Counted from the first letter of the stretch, positions 7,586 to 17,041 are shown. The stretch is 64,000 bases of DNA from Phycisphaerales bacterium (GCA_029260345.1 JAJDDK010000005.1:682001-746000), one strand, 5' to 3'. The notes: generated by a model from the letters alone, not told the origin. Translations and numbers: made by a program.

Positions 7586-9798
7586 TCTGGAACCCCATCC
7601 TGCCGCCGGCGCTGCTTGCACTCGTTGTGCTGTCGGGCGTTGTCTTTGTAGTGGCGCGATGGGTCCGAACACGGAGTGTGCGCGCTTCGGATGTCTTGAG
7701 GCTGATTGCCATTGGCGCCATGGTGGCGATCGCGGCGGGACCGATGGGGCGTGTTCGTCGATCTGTGCCGCACCAGTCCAGCTTGCAGGTGCTCATTGAT
7801 GGTTCGTTGTCCATGGCGACCGAGGATGAAGGCGGACTGCCGAGATTAGATGCGCTGCGCCGGCACTGGATGAGTGTGGATGTGCTCGCGGAATTGCAGC
7901 GTGGGCATGAAATATCGATTTGGCGCGTGGGAGACTCAGTCTCACAAGTTCAACGATCCACGGCCATGCAGATCGAACCAATCGCAGAAGGAACGGCACT
8001 GCGGGCCGGCGTCTTGCGTGCGATGGACGCGACGGCGCCGAATGGTTCGGTGCTTCTTTTGACCGACGGCATCGAAACGATTGATGCAGCCGATGATTGG
8101 CAATCGCTCGGCGCCCTAGCGGCGGCGCGATCAGTGCGGATTGATGCGGTGGTCGCAGGGTCGGTGACGGCGGCGAATGATGTGCGAGTCATTGCGCGTG
8201 CGGCGCCGCCGGTCGTGTACGCAGGACAGCCGAGCACGTTAATTGTTGATGTGATCTGCGTTGGCGTGAGCGATGAACTTGAATTGATCGTGAGGTTGAA
8301 GGGAGAAGAGGCGCCGGTGTTTCGTGAGCGATTTGAAGCGTCGCCGACGCAGCGTTTTGAAGTCCCGGTGCGGCCGCAGGCCGATGATGGGGGTTCGGCG
8401 GAGTTTGTTGTTGAGGTTGTGGGCGCCGGCGAGGAGACAGATGTCGAGAACAATCGGCGCACCGTAATTGTTGACGTGATCGATGATGCGGCAAAGGTGC
8501 TGGTGCTGGAGGGGCAGCCCTATTGGGAGACATCATTCTTTGTCGATGCGATGCGGGCTGATCCGCTGATCGATGTGACGAGTGTCACGGCGCTGACGGA
8601 TGATCGCGATGTCGTGCGCTGGCCTGCACGAGTGCCGCGAGACGACAACGACGTGGCGCCGTGGATGAATCTACGTAAGTTTGATGTCGTCGTGCTCGGG
8701 CGTGGCGTGGAACGGTGGCTGGGCGCTGATGGCGGCGCCCCGCTTCATCACTTTGTTACGACACAGGGTGGAGCGCTCATCCTGTTGCGCGGTGATCCAG
8801 TCGCGGGTGATGGAGATGAAACGCGCGAACTGCGAGATGTGATCAAGGCGCTTTCTCCAGTGCAGTTTGGTGAGGGCGTGACGAGTGGCGGAACGCTTGG
8901 TTTGACGAACGATGGCCGCGCTGCCGGCGCTCTGCATGATGATGCGGCGTTCCAACTGGATCGCGCGCTGGCGGACTTGCCGGGTGTGATCGCTGCGACG
9001 CAGGTGGATTCGGAGAAGGCGCTGGCTTCTGTGTGGTTGCGGCAGGCGCCAGCGATGACGTTTGGTGATCGTGCGGCTATTGACGAGCAAGATCCGCCGG
9101 CGCTGGCGGTGTTGAACGCGGGCGCAGGTCGCACAATGGCGGTGCTTTCGGATGGGTTGTGGCGTTGGGCGATGGCGCCGCAAGCTTCGTCGGCGGAGCG
9201 CGCGGTGTATGCGCAATTGTGGTCGCGGCTCGTGCGCTGGATGGCTCTGGGTGGCGAATTTACGCCGGGGCGGATGTTGAGTGTGACGGTTGATCCGGGG
9301 CCGCACGCGCCGGGGGATGAGATTGATATTGAAGTAAAGTCGCGGCGGGCATTGAACGCGGGGCGGCCGAACGTGACGGTGACGACGCCTTCGGGCGCGG
9401 TGGCGCAGGTTGTGCTGCAGGAGTCAAACGGTTTTACGCAGACGTGGACGGCGAGTGTGCCGGCGCGGACGGAAGGCGTGTATGAGTTTCATGCGACGGG
9501 CGCAGGCGCGGACGACGGGGCAAGTGCGCGCGTGGCGGTGTATGAGCATCGGCGAGAGACGCTTGATCTGACGCCGCGATGGGAGCAGATGCGGGCGATG
9601 GCGGACGCTTCGGGCGGCAAGCTGTGGCCGATTGATGGTGTTGAAGAGTATCTGCGAGTCTTGCAAGCACGCGATCATGAAGTGGCGGCGGAGTCAACGG
9701 AGTGGACGCCGCTGTGGGATCGGGGAATTGTGTTTGTTGTTGTGGTTGGTTTGTTCGGCGCTGCGTGGCTGGTTGATCGTTGGGAGCGTGGTCTATGA
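7573..9798 (+). CDS. Membrane protein with vWA-like and glutamine-amidotransferase-like regions
   Basis: 741 residues from GTG 7573, chosen because GGGAG lies eight bases upstream and it overlaps the previous stop; a start at 7474 would bury the signal helix. Two N-terminal helices (PALLALVVLSGVVFVVA and VLRLIAIGAMVAIAAG) precede a vWA-like fold with DGSLS at the MIDAS position and LLLTDGIET. The middle part, VLVLEGQPYWETSFF and FDVVVLGRG, matches the class I amidotransferase-like domain of planctomycete BatA-cluster proteins, without an obvious Cys-His pair. A C-terminal helix (GIVFVVVVGLFGAAWLVD) ends the chain. Its role is unknown; it probably assembles with its neighbours at the inner membrane. 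Confidence 0.8.
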   Translation: MGEVIWNPILPPALLALVVLSGVVFVVARWVRTRSVRASDVLRLIAIGAMVAIAAGPMGRVRRSVPHQSSLQVLIDGSLSMATEDEGGLPRLDALRRHWMSVDVLAELQRGHEISIWRVGDSVSQVQRSTAMQIEPIAEGTALRAGVLRAMDATAPNGSVLLLTDGIETIDAADDWQSLGALAAARSVRIDAVVAGSVTAANDVRVIARAAPPVVYAGQPSTLIVDVICVGVSDELELIVRLKGEEAPVFRERFEASPTQRFEVPVRPQADDGGSAEFVVEVVGAGEETDVENNRRTVIVDVIDDAAKVLVLEGQPYWETSFFVDAMRADPLIDVTSVTALTDDRDVVRWPARVPRDDNDVAPWMNLRKFDVVVLGRGVERWLGADGGAPLHHFVTTQGGALILLRGDPVAGDGDETRELRDVIKALSPVQFGEGVTSGGTLGLTNDGRAAGALHDDAAFQLDRALADLPGVIAATQVDSEKALASVWLRQAPAMTFGDRAAIDEQDPPALAVLNAGAGRTMAVLSDGLWRWAMAPQASSAERAVYAQLWSRLVRWMALGGEFTPGRMLSVTVDPGPHAPGDEIDIEVKSRRALNAGRPNVTVTTPSGAVAQVVLQESNGFTQTWTASVPARTEGVYEFHATGAGADDGASARVAVYEHRRETLDLTPRWEQMRAMADASGGKLWPIDGVEEYLRVLQARDHEVAAESTEWTPLWDRGIVFVVVVGLFGAAWLVDRWERGL

Positions 9799-11831
9799 AA
9801 AGCGAACGCGAGACCATGTGGGGAGGTGACGCTCGCGCGGAGCTGCAAACGCGTGCGGCCGCGATTCATCGGGCGGCGAAGCGCGTCTTTCGATCGCGGC
9901 GAGGTGCGAATACGGGCGCGGTTGCGATTGCGGTGTTTATGGCGCTGGGCGCTTTGGATGCAGCGTGGGCCGCGCCGGTGTGGCTGCGATTGGGATTCGC
10001 CGGCGCTTTGTACGCGGCGGTTGTACTGGCAGCGGTGCGGAGTCTTACGATCGGCCGCAAGGACTATTGGAGCGTGGCAGATGCAGTCGGCGCGGCGGAG
10101 CGACGCGCGCTTGGTGAAGAGGGCGCCGCTCGGTCTGCGGTGGAATTGGCGGAGACGCCGACACGGGATGGTGTGTCGCAAGCCATGGTAGATCGGGTGA
10201 TCGCGCAGGGTGTGGTGCGGCTTCGATCGCTGGACGTGAGCCATGCGATTGATCGAGCGCCTTTGCGAAAAGCATTGATTCGTTTGGCGGCCATTCTTTC
10301 GGTATTTGCAGTTGTGAGTGTCACCTTGCCGCGACTGGTGTGGACGGAGGCGACGCGGCTGTTTGATCCGCTGGGCGATCATCCGGTGTATTCGATGGTG
10401 CGCGTTTCGATTGAATCAGACACGGAAGATTTTCGCGTGGGCGATGACCTGCACGTGCGGCTCGTGGTGGAGCGCAGTCCCATTGAGGCGGCGACGCTTG
10501 GTGTGCAATGGACCAACGGGGAGGTTGAACATATTGCGATGTCGCCACGGCAGGCGAACGACGGCAGTTCAGTCTTTGAAGCGACGCTGCTGGATGTGCG
10601 GTCGCCGGTGCAAATTCGTGGAGACGCCGGGCGCGCGCAGACACGATGGATGAAGATCGTTCCTGAGGTGCGTCCTCGATTGCGTGACGCGACGGTGACG
10701 TTGACGCCGCCGCCATACCTGAGTGGCGAGGGTCGAACGTATGAAATGCCGCTGGAAGGCGTTCCAGTTGTGTTTGAGGGATACGAGGTGCGAGTCGAGG
10801 CGCGCACGTCGATTGAGATTGCTGAAGTGAAAACGCAGAGGGCCGTTGAGTCCCGCGTTGATGGACGAAGCGTTACGGTGACCTGGGACGCCTTGAAACT
10901 CGGCCGGATGCAGTGGTCGCTGGATCTCTTCGGTGCGGCGGGTCTTGGCCTTGATGAACCCATTCGAGTTGAAGTGGAGGTCGTCGCGGACGAGCCGCCG
11001 GTGATTGAAGTCTTGGCGCCGCGCTTTGGTGGGCCGGATGGAGATCAGGCGCTTGCGGTCCCCACGAGTGTCGTGCAGGTGAGGGCGGAAGCGATCGACG
11101 ATGTGCTCGTGACGTCGTTTGTCGCGCAGTGGCGATTACGGCGCGGAGGCGCTGATCAAAGTGAGTGGCGCGAGTTTGCGGCGGCCATGTCGCCACATGG
11201 AAAGGCGATGCGATTGCGCGGCGCCTTTTCGCTCGCTGAATTCGGCGCGCGCATCGGCGATCGGTTTGAGGTTCGGTTCAAGGCGACGGACGAACGGAAG
11301 AGCATTCCTGGAGGCGGGGGCGTCACAGTCATGGGGCCGTTCATTGTTGACATCATTTCACCTGAATCGATGTCGGAATTGGCGCCAATAGGCTCGGAGC
11401 TTGTGATTCCGGCGGATGGAGATGCGGCAAGCGATGCAGTGGATCGCGTCGCCGGCGGTGAGGCAGGAAACACGGAAACGAATCAAAGCGCGAGTGAAGG
11501 TGAGCCGCAGGAATCGGGCGCAGGCGAAATCGGTGGCTCGACCGGCGGGGAATCGGGGCATTCATCGACTGGCGACGCTTCGTCTGAAACCGAGACGCGC
11601 GGCAAAGGGAATCGAACGGCGAAAGACGATGCTGCGGCAGACGGCGCCGAAGCCACGTTGAATGTTGAGGAACACGCGGCGTCCGCGGGCGATATGAGCG
11701 CGATCGGCTGGGCGACGGACTGGAACGCGATGGCGCCGCTGCTTGATCCGGTCTTGCTGAATCGGTTGCCTCGCCGCGCCCGGGACGTGATTGCCCGGTA
11801 TTACGAACTGATGGCGGCGTCGGAGGAATGA
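9795..11831 (+). CDS. Large membrane protein of the BatA cluster, function unknown
   Basis: 678 residues from the ATG at 9795, which overlaps the previous stop (ATGA). Two hydrophobic helices near the start (ANTGAVAIAVFMALGALDA and LGFAGALYAAVVLAAVRS) and one near residue 160 (LIRLAAILSVFAVVSVTLP) resemble the DUF4175-type membrane anchor. A long beta-rich periplasmic part follows, with PPPYLSGEG and repeated VEV strands. Residues ~540-640 are low-complexity (Glu, Gly, Ser, Thr), and the chain ends in a conserved-looking helix WNAMAPLLDPVLLNRLPRRARDVIARYYELMAASEE, split here as WNAMAPLLDP and RDVIARYYEL. No catalytic motif is visible. Cluster membership is clear; molecular role is not. Confidence 0.75.
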   Translation: MKSERETMWGGDARAELQTRAAAIHRAAKRVFRSRRGANTGAVAIAVFMALGALDAAWAAPVWLRLGFAGALYAAVVLAAVRSLTIGRKDYWSVADAVGAAERRALGEEGAARSAVELAETPTRDGVSQAMVDRVIAQGVVRLRSLDVSHAIDRAPLRKALIRLAAILSVFAVVSVTLPRLVWTEATRLFDPLGDHPVYSMVRVSIESDTEDFRVGDDLHVRLVVERSPIEAATLGVQWTNGEVEHIAMSPRQANDGSSVFEATLLDVRSPVQIRGDAGRAQTRWMKIVPEVRPRLRDATVTLTPPPYLSGEGRTYEMPLEGVPVVFEGYEVRVEARTSIEIAEVKTQRAVESRVDGRSVTVTWDALKLGRMQWSLDLFGAAGLGLDEPIRVEVEVVADEPPVIEVLAPRFGGPDGDQALAVPTSVVQVRAEAIDDVLVTSFVAQWRLRRGGADQSEWREFAAAMSPHGKAMRLRGAFSLAEFGARIGDRFEVRFKATDERKSIPGGGGVTVMGPFIVDIISPESMSELAPIGSELVIPADGDAASDAVDRVAGGEAGNTETNQSASEGEPQESGAGEIGGSTGGESGHSSTGDASSETETRGKGNRTAKDDAAADGAEATLNVEEHAASAGDMSAIGWATDWNAMAPLLDPVLLNRLPRRARDVIARYYELMAASEE

Positions 11832-12514
11832 TGCGATTGCGAGACGGATGCATGTTGATTTGGGTGATGATCGCGCTGGCGATGTGCGGCGCCTCTGCAT
11901 TGGGCCAGTCAAGCCATGCACCGCTGGCGCCGGGCGTGGTGCGGCTGGCCATGGTCACGCATGCGGGCGGCATCACGGGGCGGTGCTTTTCGACGCAGTT
12001 TCTGACGCTGCTCGGATATGAAACAACCATTGAAGTTGATCCGACGTTCGCATCTGTGGAACTGGATTCACCGGCGCTGTTTGATTATCCACTCGCGATC
12101 TTGACAGGCGAAGGTGAGTTTGAATTCAGCGCCTCGGAGCGATCGAGTTTCCGGCGCTATGTGCAGTCCGGCGGGACCATGCTGGTCTCGAGCGGATGTT
12201 CGAATGCGCTGTGGGCGCGGTCGATGGTGCGCGAAATCGAGAACGTATTCCCAGATGCGACACTCGAGCGCCTTGATCCAAGTCACGAACTCTTTCACAT
12301 CGTCTTCGACGTCGCGGACCTGGTGACGACGCAGGGCGGCGAGGGTGAGTTGTGGGGGATCAGTGTGGATGGGCGGCTGGCGGTGGTGTACTCGCCGCAC
12401 GGGCTGAATGACACGGCCAGCGCGGGCGGGTCGTGCTGTTGTTGCGGCGGCAACGAGATCCGGCAAGCGAAGTTCATCAACGCGAATCTGGTGGCATACG
12501 CGCTGGCGAGGTGA
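11828..12514 (+). CDS. DUF4159-family secreted protein
   Basis: 228 residues, overlapping the preceding gene by four bases (ATGATG). A signal peptide (MLIWVMIALAMCGASALG) leads into a single DUF4159-type fold, related to glutamine-amidotransferase-like domains: VRLAMVTHAGG, FDYPLAILTGEGEF, LRRYVQSGG-like RRYVQSGGTMLVS, and SHELFH. A cysteine cluster, GGSCCCCGGNEIR, near residue 205 is followed by KFINANLVAYAL; the cysteines could bind a metal or form disulfides after export. This family regularly closes MoxR/BatA clusters in planctomycetes. The precise function is unknown. Confidence 0.85.
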   Translation: MMRLRDGCMLIWVMIALAMCGASALGQSSHAPLAPGVVRLAMVTHAGGITGRCFSTQFLTLLGYETTIEVDPTFASVELDSPALFDYPLAILTGEGEFEFSASERSSFRRYVQSGGTMLVSSGCSNALWARSMVREIENVFPDATLERLDPSHELFHIVFDVADLVTTQGGEGELWGISVDGRLAVVYSPHGLNDTASAGGSCCCCGGNEIRQAKFINANLVAYALAR

Positions 12515-12574
12515 TCGGAAAGCCTTGATTTGGGCTGGGGCGGGGTCCGGAAACGGCCGATAGGATCGTCCGCC

Positions 12575-13474
12575 ATGCTCCGCGCGATCGAAACGATTCG
12601 GCTTTACACGCTTGTATTCACCGTCCCGGCGACGGTGTTGTGGGCGCGCACGCTCGGGCCGGCGACGGGATCGCTGCTGGTGGCGACGCACGCGATGCTC
12701 GTGCTGTTTTATTCCGCGTGGAGCGTGAAGCACGACGTGGAGCGCGGGTTGGCGCCGCGATTGGGATTGGTGCGCCGGCGGCGGGTCGTTTCGCACGAGA
12801 TTCTTGAGGTGTTCGTGCCGATCGGCGCGGCGCTGACGGCGCTGCTGTCGGTGGCGCTGTTTGTTTCGAACTTCTGGATCGGATTGGGAGCGATTTCGGC
12901 GCTTGCCGCGGCGGTGTGGCACGGACGGCTTCCGAGTCGTGATAAGTATGTGCGGATTGAACTCATCGCGCCGGTCGGGCTGCTGGCCGGACCGGGGTTG
13001 TTGTTTCATTTACACGCGTGGGAGCCACCGAAGGCGCTGCAAGTGTTCAGCGAGAATCCCGGCGGACCGGCGGAGGCGGCGACGTCGCTGACGGGACGTG
13101 TGGTGCGGCCTGAAGTGATTTCAAACGAAGCGCTGGCGGCGACGCTGTTCGCTGCGGCGGCGATGCTGATTGTGATTTTGATTTGCCTGCTGCGCGATCG
13201 CAGTGCGGACATTTTTGATGGGATCGAAACGACGGCGACGCGATTCGGGCGCCTTGGCGCCGGGGCGCTCGTGTGGGCGTGGACGCTCGGCGTGATGCTG
13301 CTGGCGACGATTGGCGTGGGCGCTGGGTGGTGGCACTGGTCGGCGGCGCTGCTGGCGGCTTGGGGCGGCGCGGCCGCAATGACGGCGCTGGCGGTGCGGC
13401 GTGATGACGTCGCGGTGTGGGTTTGGTTTGTGGCGGGCGGAGCGATGTCGTTGATTGCGACAACGACGGTTTGA
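12575..13474 (+). CDS. Polytopic membrane protein, possibly UbiA-like
   Basis: About 299 residues from ATG 12575; the longer frame from 12530 has no membrane character. Seven or eight hydrophobic segments are readable, for example LYTLVFTVPATVLWA, ILEVFVPIGAALTALLSVALFV and LVWAWTLGVMLLATIGVGAG. A cytoplasmic loop RDRSADIFDGIETTATRFGRLGA recalls the second aspartate-rich loop of UbiA prenyltransferases (DxxxGD-RTLP), but the acidic pattern is incomplete and the first motif (NxxxD) is not evident. Annotation as a UbiA relative is therefore tentative. It may be the last gene of the upstream operon, 60 bases after the DUF4159 stop. Confidence 0.6.
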   Translation: MLRAIETIRLYTLVFTVPATVLWARTLGPATGSLLVATHAMLVLFYSAWSVKHDVERGLAPRLGLVRRRRVVSHEILEVFVPIGAALTALLSVALFVSNFWIGLGAISALAAAVWHGRLPSRDKYVRIELIAPVGLLAGPGLLFHLHAWEPPKALQVFSENPGGPAEAATSLTGRVVRPEVISNEALAATLFAAAAMLIVILICLLRDRSADIFDGIETTATRFGRLGAGALVWAWTLGVMLLATIGVGAGWWHWSAALLAAWGGAAAMTALAVRRDDVAVWVWFVAGGAMSLIATTTV

Positions 13475-13480
13475 TCAGAG

Positions 13481-13626
13481 CCCTGAGCGCAAGCGAGGGG
13501 TCGAAACCGTCGTATGTATGACCCGTTGTTGGACTGGCCAATTCTTTTCAAATGCGCGGATTGTCAGTTTGACGCTTTGGCAGCGAACCATGCAACCGTG
13601 ACCCCTCGCTTGCGCTCGGGGCTCTG
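13481..13626. repeat. Long-range inverted repeat pair between convergent genes
   Basis: Two copies of a 27-base repeat (core GAGCGCAAGCGAGGGGTC) lie head to head at 13484-13503 and 13600-13626, differing at one base. They could fold over a 100-base loop and may act as a two-way terminator between the membrane protein gene and ftsK, which converge here. Related single copies lie at 25483 and, diverged, at 1667. Confidence 0.7.
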
Positions 13627-13628
13627 AA

Positions 13629-16600
13629 TTAGCTGCGTTTCGCGGGCTTGTTGGCTTCGAAGGGCGCAGTCTTGATGTCAGGGGCGGGTTCGTCTTCGGC
13701 GTCTTCGGAGGATGAACTCAGAGGGTTTTCGTCGTCCTCTTCGTCCTCTTCCTCTTCATCGTCGCCCTCTTCCCATTCTTCTTCGTCGTCCCACTCTTCC
13801 TCGTCATCGCCCTCTTCATCGTCCTCGGCATCTTCACCTTCGGCGTCGTCTTCTTCCTCGTCGCCTTCTTCGTCGTCCTCTTCGTCCTCTTCGTCCTCTT
13901 CGACGTACTCGTACTCATATTCGTACTCGTCGTCGTCCTCTTCGTCCTCTTCCTCATCGTCGACCTCTTCCTCGTCTTCGAGATCTTCTTCTTCCTCGAG
14001 GTCGTCGGACTCTTCTTCGTCGCCTTCGTCTTCGTACTCATCTTCTTCGTCATCGACGTCGTCGTACGAGGCTTCAGGGGCGGGTTTCGAAGCGGCGCCG
14101 TTTGTGCTTGGCGCTGCGGCGGTGGCGACTGGCGTGGTGGTCACGATCTTGATTTCGTTGACCGGTTCCGGCGTTGCTTCTTCCGACTGCGGCTTTGGCG
14201 TTTCGATAATTGCTTGCGGCTGGATTTCATCCTCGTCGTCGTCATCAATTGCCTGATTGCCAAGCGAAGCGCCGGTCGGCACGCCGAGACTTTCGATGAA
14301 ATCGTCGGTGTTCTTCGGTTCGTCCGCGGTGAACAAGTCGGCTTCTTCGCCGCCGGCGAGGGCGCGAAGCTGTTGGCGCATGTCTTCCCATTGCTCAGGA
14401 GTCACGACGACTTCTCGCGCCACGGTTCCCTTGTACGCGCCGATAACACCGACTTCGCCCATGAGGTCGATGAGTCGGCTGGCGCGGGTATAACCGATGG
14501 CGAGTCGGCGCTGGAGGAGTGAGACGGAGCCGCGCTTGGTCTCGATGATGATGTCCACGGCTTTTTCGAAGAGCGGATCTTCGAGGGCGGATTGCAGGCC
14601 GCGGGCTTCGTGCTCTTCGGTGACGGCTTCGCCGGGGGAGCGCATTTGCACGAGCTGCCGTTCGAAGCTGGGTGAAGCGACATCGCGCAGGAAGCGCACG
14701 ACGCGGCGTGATTCGCGATCGTCGACAAGCGTGCCCTGCGAGCGCATGAGTTTGTGCGAGCGCGGCGAAAGGAACAACATGTCGCCCTGACCGAGCAGCA
14801 GTTCGCCGCCCTTCTGGTCGAGGACGATGCGGCTGTCCATCCCGCTGGCGACTTTGAATGTCATGCGCGCCGGCATATTGGATTTGATGAGGCCGGTCAC
14901 GACATTGGCCTGCGGGCGCTGCGTCGCGAGGACGAGGTGGATGCCAACGGCGCGGGCTTTCTGCGCAATGCGGACGATGGCGCCTTCGACTTCCTTGTGC
15001 GTCATCATCAGGTCGGCGAGTTCATCGATGATGAAGACGATGTAGGGGAGTTTGCGCGGGATGCTCGCGGCTTCGCGGTCGTTGCTCGGCTGCATGCGGT
15101 CGAGGAGGTCTTCCTCGTCGAGTTCGTTGTAACTGGCGATGTCGCGCACGCCGGCTTCGGCGAGCAGTTCGTAGCGCTCGTCCATCTTGGTGACGGCCCA
15201 TTCGAGGATCGCAGCCGCCTTGGACATCTCCGTGACGACCGGGCACATCAGGTGCGGGATGTCACGGAACATGGAGAGTTCGACCATCTTGGGGTCGATG
15301 AGCACAAGCTTGAGTTCGTTGGGCTTCTTCGTAAAAAGGAAGCTCATGATGATCGTGTTGAGGCAGACGGATTTGCCCGAGCCGGTGGTGCCGGCGATGA
15401 GTGTGTGCGGCATCGCCGCGAGGTCTTCGATGAGCGGCTCGCCGGAGGCGTCTTTGCCGAGGAACATGGGGAGCATCATCTTCTTGACGCGCTCCGCGCT
15501 TTCGGCGCAGGTCATGAGTTCTTTGAGGCGGACTTTTTCTTTCTTGGCGTTGGGCACTTCCACGCCGACGGTGTCGCGCCCGGCCATGTTGGCGACGATG
15601 CGAATGTTGATGGCTTTGAGCGCACGGGCAATGTCGCTGCTGACGGCGGTGAGGCGGGAGACTTTGGTGCCGGGCGCGAGCCGCACTTCGTAGAGGGTGA
15701 TGACGGGGCCGGAGTCGATGCCGACGACTTCGCCGTCGATGCGATAGACCTTCAGCGCTTCTTCAAGCGCCTCCGCTTGCTCACGGACGAACTGCTCCAT
15801 TTCGTCGGAGTAGGACTCTTCCGGCTCTTCGAGGAGGTCGAGGCCGGGGAAGCGGTAATTCTCAAGATCAACGCTGTTCTGGATGTCGCGCAGGTGCTCT
15901 TCGGTGGATTCAGAGCGCGTGGCGTTTGAGAAGCGAACGGGGAGTCCGGCGATCTTGTTGCGGGCGGCTTCGGCGTCGAAGACTTGCGGCGCTCCGGGGG
16001 CGTCGTCTTCTTCATCCTCGTCGTCCGCTTCCGCGACAGCGGTTTCGTCCTCTTCTTCGTCCTCGTATTCCCACTCGTCGTCTTCGTATTCGTCCTCGTA
16101 CTCGTATTCGTCGTCCTCGACCTCTTCGGGCTCGGGCTTGGCTTTCTTTTTCTTGGTGGCGGCGTTCGCGTTGACGCGCGCGGTGGTGTCCGGTTCGGCG
16201 ACTTCGTCGAGGCGGTGATCGTCTTCGAGATCCGTGGCGCGAACCCGCTTAGCTTCGGCGCGGGCTTCGAGTTTGGCGGCGACTTTTTCGCGGGACTTCG
16301 CCGCAGCGGCTCGCATGGCAGGGGAGCTGGCGCGCCACATCCGGGCCGGAATAATGAAGAGCCACTGGTCGAATGCGACGATGGCGCCGACGCCGGCGAG
16401 CAGCAGCAGCCAAAGCGCGGAGCCCATCGTGCTGAAACGCGCCGTCAGTTCTGCGACGCCTGCGATTGCGATCAAGCCGCCGGCGCCCTGCGGCGATGAG
16501 CCGGAGTTCGGAAAGAGCAGCGCTTGAAAACCGGAGATGGCGAGCGCGAGGAGGGCCACACCAATGACGCGGAGCGTCGGCTGCGTGACTTGCCGGCGGG

Positions 16601-16892
16601 TAATCGCAAGGCCAAGCCACACAGCAGTGCCTGCCAGCAATGCCCAGGCGCCGACGCCGAGCAGCTCGTGCGTCCAGTGCGCGAGGAAGGCGCCGAAGGG
16701 ACCGATCCAGTTGGCGGGCGGATCATTGAGCGGAACCACCGAGTGACCGGGCGGATCCGCCGGGCTGTAGCTCAACAGGCTGAGCGCGAAGAGCGCCCAA
16801 ACAATGGAAAGTCCGAGTGCGATAGACCAGCGCCAGATGGGCGCGCGGCCCTCCGACTCGGTCTCCTCCGTTTTTGTTCTTCGCGCAGCCAT
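13629..16892 (-). CDS. ftsK: DNA translocase FtsK/SpoIIIE with long acidic C-terminal tail
   Basis: 1087 residues from MAARRTKTEE (ATG 16892); the frame upstream of that is not membrane-like and overlaps the divergent gene. Four membrane helices at ~22-43, 62-97, 107-127 and 159-181; a linker with an acidic block (256-298); then the RecA-like motor with Walker A GTTGSGKS (501-508) and Walker B VFIIDELADL (~619-628). The winged-helix gamma domain that reads polar DNA motifs is at ~773-840. FtsK pumps chromosome ends across the division septum. Unusual: the protein does not stop after the gamma domain but continues ~245 residues, of which 944-1056 are almost entirely Asp/Glu with a Tyr-Glu repeat. 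In DNA this is a GAC/GAG-rich, low-complexity stretch. Confidence 0.96.
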   Translation of the reverse strand: MAARRTKTEETESEGRAPIWRWSIALGLSIVWALFALSLLSYSPADPPGHSVVPLNDPPANWIGPFGAFLAHWTHELLGVGAWALLAGTAVWLGLAITRRQVTQPTLRVIGVALLALAISGFQALLFPNSGSSPQGAGGLIAIAGVAELTARFSTMGSALWLLLLAGVGAIVAFDQWLFIIPARMWRASSPAMRAAAAKSREKVAAKLEARAEAKRVRATDLEDDHRLDEVAEPDTTARVNANAATKKKKAKPEPEEVEDDEYEYEDEYEDDEWEYEDEEEDETAVAEADDEDEEDDAPGAPQVFDAEAARNKIAGLPVRFSNATRSESTEEHLRDIQNSVDLENYRFPGLDLLEEPEESYSDEMEQFVREQAEALEEALKVYRIDGEVVGIDSGPVITLYEVRLAPGTKVSRLTAVSSDIARALKAINIRIVANMAGRDTVGVEVPNAKKEKVRLKELMTCAESAERVKKMMLPMFLGKDASGEPLIEDLAAMPHTLIAGTTGSGKSVCLNTIIMSFLFTKKPNELKLVLIDPKMVELSMFRDIPHLMCPVVTEMSKAAAILEWAVTKMDERYELLAEAGVRDIASYNELDEEDLLDRMQPSNDREAASIPRKLPYIVFIIDELADLMMTHKEVEGAIVRIAQKARAVGIHLVLATQRPQANVVTGLIKSNMPARMTFKVASGMDSRIVLDQKGGELLLGQGDMLFLSPRSHKLMRSQGTLVDDRESRRVVRFLRDVASPSFERQLVQMRSPGEAVTEEHEARGLQSALEDPLFEKAVDIIIETKRGSVSLLQRRLAIGYTRASRLIDLMGEVGVIGAYKGTVAREVVVTPEQWEDMRQQLRALAGGEEADLFTADEPKNTDDFIESLGVPTGASLGNQAIDDDDEDEIQPQAIIETPKPQSEEATPEPVNEIKIVTTTPVATAAAPSTNGAASKPAPEASYDDVDDEEDEYEDEGDEEESDDLEEEEDLEDEEEVDDEEEDEEDDDEYEYEYEYVEEDEEDEEDDEEGDEEEDDAEGEDAEDDEEGDDEEEWDDEEEWEEGDDEEEEDEEDDENPLSSSSEDAEDEPAPDIKTAPFEANKPAKRS

Positions 16893-17041
16893 ACCGTGAC
16901 GTGGATTATCGACCTTTGGCGGAGATTTGGCGCAGGATTCGCGCGTTCTGGTCGCCCCGAAGAAAGAAAATGGCGGCTGATGGTCCTCGCGGCGTTCTTT
17001 TCCGGAACAGTGCGGCGGCCCTTCGACCGATATCCAGAACG

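Noticed and set aside
13648-14256. 202-residue Ser-rich ORF on the plus strand
   Set aside because: Antisense of the acidic FtsK tail: Asp/Glu codons read backwards as Ser/Phe-like runs. No start signal or other sign of a gene.
14754-15929. 391-residue open frame antisense to ftsK
   Set aside because: A high-GC shadow of a conserved gene; composition is His/Asp/Gly-rich with no recognisable fold.
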